A DNA stretch of 64,000 nucleotides from DASRHT01 sp035650355 (GTDB lineage: Bacteria > Chloroflexota > Ktedonobacteria > Ktedonobacterales > Ktedonobacteraceae): the NCBI GenBank assembly GCA_035650355.1, contig DASRHT010000122.1:1-64000 (forward strand), written 5' to 3'. Below the pieces are notes generated by a model that had not been told where the DNA came from, did not search any database, and was given only the letters and a program-made list of their open reading frames with translations. The translations under genes and the position numbers were made by a program. Shown piece after piece: positions 58,684 to 64,000 of the stretch; the stretch's first letter is position 1, and each line of letters starts with the position of its first letter.

Positions 58684-60675
58684 TTAGCTTGCTGCTTTAA
58701 ACCGGTGATATCGTCCCAGGTACCAGCGCACGGTCATGACATATTCGGCATGGCTCCAGGTCAGGGGGGAGACGCTCAGAGGCTCGCCGGTAAATGGATG
58801 TACCTGTTCAGCCATTACTCCGCTCGGCAAAGCATGGACCCGCGCCCACTCCAATAGAGGGAGCGCCTGATGGAGATCGTCAAGCGTATTGGCGTGAGCG
58901 ATCCGATACTGAGCCAGCCACAGCGTACAGATAAACCACGGATTGCCTTCCGCCTGGCTCATATCCTGCGTGACCTGGTGATAATAGTCATTCTCGTAGC
59001 GCGCCATACCGCCAATTGCTGTTTTTACCCATAGCGTCTGCTCCAACATTTGCATTGTGCGCTCCATATGGGGATCATGGGCGGATAACATGCCAAACTG
59101 GAATAGCCCGCACACGCTGCTATCCAGGGTCGCGTCTTTGTGGATGATGCCGTCTTTATCCACCGTAATCATGCGCAGAAAGTGGCCTCGCTCCTCGTCC
59201 CAGAGGTAGCGCAGCGCAGCTTCTTTAATCTCATTCGCCGCCTTTCTATATCTGTCGGCCAGCTCCACTTCACCGAAAAGCTCCGCAAAATTGGCGGCTG
59301 CATCCAGTCCGGCGTAAACGGTTGCCGTCGTATAGGTCAGGATGCCATGCCGTTCCTCCCAAAGATCATATGATGCTTGCGGCAGGTTGGTAGCTGCATC
59401 GCGATAACTCATTAAAAAGTCGGCTGCTGGCGTGATTAGCGTGCGAAAGTGGGGGGCGACGAACTCAACATCATGAAAGCGGTCATAGTGCTGCCACAGG
59501 CTATAGGCGACGAGTGCGGTCTCATCTTCCTGAATGGGCAGTTGTGGCCTGCCCTCCTGATCCACCCAGGGTTGCCAACTGCTGCCCCAGGAGCGGTCCG
59601 GGTTATACTTATGCAGCAGATAACCGCCTTCGGTCAGCACAGCATTGCAAAAGTCGTAGAAAGCGCGGGTAATCTCCGAATAGCCGGCATGGCTCAAAGC
59701 GTTAGCAACCAATGCTCCATCGCGGGGCCACATGTAGGAGTAGCTATCTCTTGAGAAAAACCGTACATCAGCGTCGTTGGCGGCAATAATGGCCCCGTCG
59801 CCATCAATCTGGGTGCGCAGAATCAGCAGGCTGCGTTTATAGAGCGCCACCAGTTCGGGCGAGAGATCGGCAAAATCCTGCTGATCCTTGTTCACCCAGC
59901 GATGCCAGTAGTTGCTCGTGCGCGTCAGAAACGTCTGGGGACCGCGCTCATTGATCATTGCTTCCAGCACAACGACCTCGGGCAAATCGTTACCTGCTGC
60001 CAGCCAGTGATAGACTTCATTGCTGGCCCCGGCAGCGATGGCAGGAATGTGGAAAGCAATCGTACCATCAACCGAACCCTGGGCAATTGGATTGCGTCCC
60101 AGTTCGCCATCTTCGGCGTCGCGCCACGTTCCTTCCGCGCCGTTAAACTCCTTGATGCCGGTGGCCCAGCTACTGATGCCAATCTGCGCCTGATCTCCGC
60201 TCCCAATCTGTCCATCCATCAAAAAATAGGCCATTTGCTTGTAAGCAACCAGGGCGCGCACGGGAGGATAGTAGAAGACGGTATTGCCGCCCGCATCGTT
60301 CCAGATGTGCCAGTCATAGTGAAAGAAGAGGCGCACCTCGCGAGCATGATCGGCCTGATTGGTCACGACCACATGGCGCAGAAAAATCGCCCGGTTGAAA
60401 TCCACAACATCATTAAACACCAGCTCGATTTGCAGTCGGGAATGCTTGAGCGTGACACGCGTCACCAGCGTCTCTTCGTCGTAGATCAATTCACGCTGCC
60501 ACTCAGGGCTATCCAGCCAGCTAAATTGCCCCTCAACCCAGACGCCCGTATGGGAAATATCGCCAGCGGTCTGCAGCTCTTGCCCCACATGAGGCCAGTA
60601 GATATCGCGCAGATCGTAGTTCTTATCAAAATTTACCAGCAACCGGCCATTGCCCAAAGGTAGATCTCTCGGCAT
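58684..60675 (-). CDS. Glucoamylase / glycoside hydrolase family 15
   Basis: 663 residues. N-terminal super-beta-sandwich (about 1-270, LPLGNGRLLVNFDKNYDLRD) and a C-terminal (alpha/alpha)6 barrel with YSYMWPRDGALVANAL, catalytic acid region YDLWEERHGILTYTTATVY, and late base region QAEGNPWFICTLWLAQY. This arrangement is that of prokaryotic GH15 enzymes (glucoamylase, glucodextranase, trehalase-like); they release glucose from alpha-1,4/1,6 or alpha,alpha-1,1 glycosides. No signal peptide, so intracellular, perhaps on glycogen or trehalose. ATG 60675 with GAGAGGAA. No linked sugar genes. Confidence 0.92.
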   Translation of the reverse strand: MPRDLPLGNGRLLVNFDKNYDLRDIYWPHVGQELQTAGDISHTGVWVEGQFSWLDSPEWQRELIYDEETLVTRVTLKHSRLQIELVFNDVVDFNRAIFLRHVVVTNQADHAREVRLFFHYDWHIWNDAGGNTVFYYPPVRALVAYKQMAYFLMDGQIGSGDQAQIGISSWATGIKEFNGAEGTWRDAEDGELGRNPIAQGSVDGTIAFHIPAIAAGASNEVYHWLAAGNDLPEVVVLEAMINERGPQTFLTRTSNYWHRWVNKDQQDFADLSPELVALYKRSLLILRTQIDGDGAIIAANDADVRFFSRDSYSYMWPRDGALVANALSHAGYSEITRAFYDFCNAVLTEGGYLLHKYNPDRSWGSSWQPWVDQEGRPQLPIQEDETALVAYSLWQHYDRFHDVEFVAPHFRTLITPAADFLMSYRDAATNLPQASYDLWEERHGILTYTTATVYAGLDAAANFAELFGEVELADRYRKAANEIKEAALRYLWDEERGHFLRMITVDKDGIIHKDATLDSSVCGLFQFGMLSAHDPHMERTMQMLEQTLWVKTAIGGMARYENDYYHQVTQDMSQAEGNPWFICTLWLAQYRIAHANTLDDLHQALPLLEWARVHALPSGVMAEQVHPFTGEPLSVSPLTWSHAEYVMTVRWYLGRYHRFKAAS

Positions 60676-60792
60676 ACCATATTCCTCTCTTCACCTGGAT
60701 ATTTGTAAAATTCTATCACGAGCATTATAGTAGGGTACATATCTCCCACCGATAGGAAAACGGTTTCGTAACATCCTTAATTGCAATTCCGC

Positions 60793-60821
60793 TTGACATC
60801 GTCGGGGTTGATGCCTATACT
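60793..60821 (+). promoter_or_regulatory. Sigma-70-type promoter
   Basis: TTGACA (60793-60798), 17-base spacer, TATACT (60816-60821). Near consensus. Start of transcription would be about 60828, giving a 75-base leader to the membrane protein gene at 60904. The reverse strand of the gap carries the start region of the glucoamylase gene. Confidence 0.7.
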
Positions 60822-60903
60822 TCCCCTCAAGTGGCGGCGCGAGCTGATGGCGAACTCGATCCGCTGAAATTATAGTATATGAAATAGCGAAAGCACAGAA
60901 CAG

Positions 60904-61704
60904 ATGAGGCGCGACTTACTATCCAGATTACGCACCAATGGAGTTTTTTATCTGCTTGGTGCGTTGCTCCTGCTGCTGGGGATTCCGCTCTACCAGCTTC
61001 TGATTCTGACGCCCCTGAGCTATAGCCTCGCCCTCGACGCGACCCAGGCCGGGAATTTTACGCCCTACCTGAGTTGGATCGCCACCCATAATCTCCCGTT
61101 TCTGCTCTACCGCATACTGCTCGTCCTTGCCTACGCACTAATATTGACGCTGCCCTTCTCCCTTTTTCGCATTATTATTGCGCAGGAACTGATGGATCAG
61201 CGGGAGCGGGAAGAGCAGGAAGGGGGAGGAGCTGATGCGGGGCTGGCGGAGGCGTGGCGCGGCAAAGGCTTCGCGGTAATCGCAGCCTGGGCCGGACTTT
61301 TTGGCCTGATTGCCTACATCCTGGGCACACTGGGCAGCACAACCTACCTGCTGTTCGTGAGCAACGGCTTTACGCCAGGCACGCCGGTGCCAGGAAATTT
61401 CACGACCATCGCCAGTATTTTCTCGCTTATCTCGAATACGGCTGGCACCGGACTGCTCGCCCTCTCAACGCTATTTTTTGGCGCTTTTATCGCCCGCAGA
61501 GGACTTCAGCTCTGGCCTGGGATCTGGGTGGCCTTTGCTTATACGGCGCTGGCGGTCGCAGCCCTCTTGAGCGGAGCCGCCGTAGAGGTTGCCAGCGCAC
61601 CAGCCACAGGGCAGGCGGCGCTGGTCGCACCGGCAACGGTATTATTCGCGCTCTGGGTATTCTGGCTGGGTTTTATGCTGGTGCGCCTCAAACCCGAGGC
61701 ATAG
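60904..61704 (+). CDS. Predicted polytopic membrane protein
   Basis: 266 residues, not recognised. About six hydrophobic helices: FYLLGALLLLLGIPLYQLLI, FLLYRILLVLAYALILTLPF, VIAAWAGLFGLIAYILG, a segment near IASIFSLISNTAGTGLLALS, FAYTALAVAALLSGAAV, VLFALWVFWLGFMLVRL. A charged loop after the second helix (MDQREREEQEGGGADAGL) is cytoplasmic by the positive-inside rule. No catalytic or transport motif seen. The ATG follows a weak ribosome site (CACAGAACAG), but a near-consensus promoter stands upstream. Monocistronic, followed by a hairpin. Confidence 0.75.
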   Translation: MRRDLLSRLRTNGVFYLLGALLLLLGIPLYQLLILTPLSYSLALDATQAGNFTPYLSWIATHNLPFLLYRILLVLAYALILTLPFSLFRIIIAQELMDQREREEQEGGGADAGLAEAWRGKGFAVIAAWAGLFGLIAYILGTLGSTTYLLFVSNGFTPGTPVPGNFTTIASIFSLISNTAGTGLLALSTLFFGAFIARRGLQLWPGIWVAFAYTALAVAALLSGAAVEVASAPATGQAALVAPATVLFALWVFWLGFMLVRLKPEA

Positions 61705-61713
61705 CAAAAAAAG

Positions 61714-61766
61714 CTGAGCGTCCCCACAGGGCAACCGCGAGGGATTGCCCCTACCCAGACGCCCAG
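61714..61766. terminator. Hairpin after membrane protein gene
   Basis: CTGAGCGTC (61714-61722) pairs with GACGCCCAG (61758-61766) with one mismatch; inside it AGGGCAA pairs with TTGCCCCT. The GGGCAA/TTGCCCCTAC core is the dispersed repeat motif of the window, so a repeat copy probably serves as 3' structure for the convergent membrane protein and reductase genes. Confidence 0.5.
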
Positions 61767-61849
61767 CCGTTGGCCCACTACCCCCTCGGCCCTGTGGCGG
61801 TGCCTGCCACCCCCCATCGCGTCTTCATTGGCTAAAATCCGCCAGAAGG

Positions 61850-62818
61850 CTATTTAGCGGGTAGCCAGGGACGCGCCGCCTGAGCAATCTGGTCAAGCTC
61901 TTCCTGCGTCAAACGCCAGCCGATGCTGCCCGCATTTTCTTTTGCCTGCCTGGCATTTTTCGCACCAGGTATCGGGATAATACACTCATCCTTGCTCACA
62001 AGCCAGTTCAGCGCAACCTGTGCGAGCGTTTTATCGTGCGCCTGGGCCACCTTTGACATTACTTCGAACAGCGGCTCCATCTTCCGTCGCTTTGCTACGC
62101 TCGTCGGCGCCATCAAGCGACGAATGACGGGGGGAACCGGTGCAGATGGATTGCTAACGCGAAACTTTCCGGTCAGCAAGCCCTGTTCCAGTGGGCTATA
62201 GGCGATCAAAGCCACATTCAGTTCGCGACAGGCGTCCAGCACGCCGTTTGCTTCTGGCTTGCGATACAAGAGGCTATAATGCACCTGGTTGGAGGCCAGA
62301 GGAATATTATGGCGGGCGAGGCGCTGATGAGCTTTATGCATCAAACTGGCGCTATAGTTGCTCACGCCCACCGCTCGCACCTTGCCGGAACGCACCGCCT
62401 CCGCCAGCGCGTCCATCAATGGATTGACACTTATCACCGTGTAAGGGAAATGGATCTGGTACAGGTCAATCTGCTCGACGCCCAGCCGCTGCAAGCTGTT
62501 ATCCAGCGATTTGAGCAGGGTGCGAGCAGAAATGTGACCGATGGGCGCAAACTTGCTGGCGATAATGATCGGGCGTTCGTCTGCCCGCTTGCACTCGCCT
62601 AAAATACGCTCTGACTCGCCGCTGCCATAAATCTCGGCGGTATCAAAAAAGTTGAGGCCCGCGTCCAGGCAAGCGCGATACGCCTGCGTAATATCGTCTC
62701 GCGTATGATCTTTGCCGTAGTTCCAGAAGCGCGTATCCCCCCAGCTCCATATGCCCACCCCCAGCGCCGGAACCACAATGCCTGACGCACCAAGCTGACG
62801 CTGATCGAGTTGTATCAT
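61850..62818 (-). CDS. Aldo/keto reductase
   Basis: 322 residues, (beta/alpha)8 barrel oxidoreductase using NADPH. Catalytic tetrad visible: Asp59 and Tyr64 (FFDTAEIYGSGESERILG), Lys89 (IIASKF), His123 (LYQIHFPY). C-terminal NADP-binding IPIPGAKNARQAKENAGSIG. The 2-helix insert typical of the AKR11/IolS-like group fits YRKPEANGVLDACREL. Reduces carbonyls such as aldehydes or sugar ketones; physiological substrate unknown. ATG 62818 with AGAGG. The promoter region upstream is occupied by a 181-bp palindromic element. Confidence 0.9.
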   Translation of the reverse strand: MIQLDQRQLGASGIVVPALGVGIWSWGDTRFWNYGKDHTRDDITQAYRACLDAGLNFFDTAEIYGSGESERILGECKRADERPIIIASKFAPIGHISARTLLKSLDNSLQRLGVEQIDLYQIHFPYTVISVNPLMDALAEAVRSGKVRAVGVSNYSASLMHKAHQRLARHNIPLASNQVHYSLLYRKPEANGVLDACRELNVALIAYSPLEQGLLTGKFRVSNPSAPVPPVIRRLMAPTSVAKRRKMEPLFEVMSKVAQAHDKTLAQVALNWLVSKDECIIPIPGAKNARQAKENAGSIGWRLTQEELDQIAQAARPWLPAK

Positions 62819-62918
62819 CAGTAACCTCTTATCTTATGGGATGAGAAAATACATCGGATTAAGTAGAGTACCCATTTCTTATCATAGCACTGGCAACGGT
62901 TTCCAGACAAACGCCGCC

Positions 62919-63099
62919 CATGATCAGGGCTTCTCAAACGTTGTCTTTTTATGCAGAACGGCTCGCTTGCGAGCCGTTCTGAGAAGGTGCTGGCGGTGGG
63001 CGCAGCCCACCGCCAGCACCTTCCTCTCCTTATGAGATGAGCGCCTTTGGCGCGAGCAGTCAGAGCATGCACCGACGTTTGAGAAGCTCTGAGATCATG
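62919..63099. mobile_element. MITE-like element with two strong hairpins
   Basis: Terminal inverted repeats CATGATCAGGGCTTCTCAAACGT (62919-62941, shortened here) and 63075-63099 agree apart from one substitution and a two-base insertion. Inside are a 13-bp stem with TT loop (62954-62981, core GAACGGCTCGC) and a 19-bp perfect stem with a three-base loop (62983-63023, core GGTGCTGGCGGTGGGC). A small GCGCC-TTT-GGCGC stem follows. No transposase. It fills most of the 355-base gap between the reductase and the TPR gene; no promoter is recognised in it. Confidence 0.6.
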
Positions 63100-63173
63100 A
63101 TAGACAACAAAAAGCCAGGATAGACAATGTATTGCTGTATCCTGGCCGCTATCAGTTGCTTGTACACAACGTT

Positions 63174-64000
63174 TCATTTTTCCACAAGTTGCTTTTTAGA
63201 TAACGCTTCATAACCGGAGCGCCAGCACTCGATGGCTTCCTCCACACGTCCCAACTCCTCCAGAGCCTGAGCGCGATAGCCGTACACTTCAGCAATATCG
63301 GGGTAGGCACGAGCGATAGCCAGTTGAACCCGGGCCTGATCGAACCAGGCTGCGGCCTCTTCCAGCAATTCTCTGCGGCGCGTATCATCGGAGCGGCGCG
63401 CCTCCTCCAGAGCCACTTTACCGATCACGTTATAGGTGCCACCCTGGCAATAGGGGTCTTCTACGTGGGCCAGCACGTCAACGGCTGCGTGACTATAGCG
63501 CTTAGCCTCTTCTATCTGTCCCTGGGTCAGGCTTAGATCGGCCAGCGCCGCACGGTTTAATACTATCATCTGGAAATTATTATCGCGAGTGGCAATAGTT
63601 AACGATTGCGTATAATGTTCTGATGCTTGTTGATAATCTTTAGAGGAGAAGCAAATCCGCCCCAGAAGGTTATGCGTACGAGCGATCATTAGCTGGTCCG
63701 CCTGTTGCTCAAAGATCCGGAGTGCCTCTTGATCTGCGTGGGAGGCTTTAGGATAATCGCCAGCGCGCAAATAAGCATCTGCTAGTCCGAAATAAACGTG
63801 GGGGATTTCTTCTTCGTGATTGTAATGCCGGCATTGCCGCAGTGCCTCTTCATAGTGCTGGATGGCGGGGGTATACAACCCTCTCATGCTACAGGTCATC
63901 GCAAGCGAGCAACGTGCTTTAATACGTACGGCAGGGAGATGAACACGCCGGTCATGCAAAACCTTGAGGCAATAGGTAAAATGCAACGAGGCATCTTCAA
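63174..64000 (-). CDS. TPR-repeat protein, C-terminal part (runs off right edge)
   Basis: At least 275 residues in the window. Tandem tetratricopeptide repeats: YTPAIQHYEEALRQCRHYNH, YPKASHADQEALRIFEQQAD, YQQASEHYTQSLTIATRDNN, EEAKRYSHAAVDVLAHVED, and a last one around AWFDQARVQLAIARAYPDIAEVYGYRAQALEELGRVEEAI. The frame has no stop up to 64000, and the only start candidate (TTG 63986) has no ribosome site, so the gene begins outside. It resembles the TPR tail of large transcription regulators (BTAD/LuxR or XRE type) that are frequent in this kind of genome; its N-terminal half is not seen. Protein-protein scaffold role inferred. Confidence 0.75.
   Translation of the reverse strand, partial: EDASLHFTYCLKVLHDRRVHLPAVRIKARCSLAMTCSMRGLYTPAIQHYEEALRQCRHYNHEEEIPHVYFGLADAYLRAGDYPKASHADQEALRIFEQQADQLMIARTHNLLGRICFSSKDYQQASEHYTQSLTIATRDNNFQMIVLNRAALADLSLTQGQIEEAKRYSHAAVDVLAHVEDPYCQGGTYNVIGKVALEEARRSDDTRRRELLEEAAAWFDQARVQLAIARAYPDIAEVYGYRAQALEELGRVEEAIECWRSGYEALSKKQLVEK

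Noticed and set aside
59902..60663. 253-codon plus-strand frame opposite the glucoamylase gene
   Set aside because: Antisense shadow; GH15 motifs lie on the minus strand and no start signal is present.
62954..63023. tRNA or other known structured RNA gene
   Set aside because: Very strong stems but no cloverleaf, no TTCGA loop and no conserved ends; fits a palindromic repeat instead.

Overview
The window reads as chromosomal DNA of a GC-moderate (mid-50s % by eye), Gram-positive-like, filament-forming or soil-type bacterium. The best guess is Chloroflexota, class Ktedonobacteria. That rests on the mix of Ser/Thr kinases fused to propeller or sugar-binding-like ectodomains, GWAVG propeller proteins, several P450s, MEDS histidine kinases, and a coproporphyrin-type hemE-hemH pair. 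There is no rRNA, tRNA, CRISPR array or complete insertion sequence. The taxonomy is inference from gene content only.

Left part (1-16 kb): a Bcp-type peroxiredoxin, a secreted phospholipase C-like phosphoesterase with a strong terminator, a cytochrome P450, and a 2H-phosphoesterase-like protein. A long minus-strand operon follows. In transcription order it holds a sensor kinase, a LuxR-type response regulator, a seven-repeat GWAVG propeller, an ABC ATPase with two AbrB-like C-terminal repeats, a second ABC ATPase, and two giant paralogous FtsX/MacB-type permeases. This looks like a self-regulated export or lipoprotein-release system.

16-25 kb: five minus-strand genes lie nearly end to end. 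They are a Ser/Thr kinase with PQQ-like propeller, a UDP-GlcNAc 2-epimerase-like enzyme, a PEP-synthase/Rph-like dikinase that ends 17 residues after its catalytic His, an unknown coiled-coil protein starting at an overlapping TTGA, and a pentapeptide-repeat protein with a two-helix membrane end. The last three form the best candidate here for an undescribed system.

25-36 kb: an FAD amine oxidase; a TetR regulator with its operator and a P450; a ferredoxin-P450-PadR unit with a long palindromic operator; and a pair coding for a processive family 2 glycosyltransferase and a membrane-anchored GH18 chitinase-like protein. Next comes the relic of a type ISP restriction-modification helicase.

36-43 kb: three stand-alone receiver proteins and a MEDS-PAS-PAS histidine kinase, a WYL regulator with an AT-rich aberrant tail, and hemE-hemH. 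43-54 kb: a second membrane Ser/Thr kinase, rarA, ribokinase, then nuoJKLMN, the membrane arm of complex I without its other subunits. 54-64 kb: a zinc-ribbon pseudokinase, a CaCA-type cation exchanger, a GH15 glucoamylase, a small membrane protein, an aldo/keto reductase, and the end of a TPR protein that runs off the right edge.

Scattered between genes are several short palindromic repeats, some MITE-like with long terminal inverted repeats. One copy supplies the rarA stop codon. Another is read through inside nuoL and adds about 20 residues to the protein.
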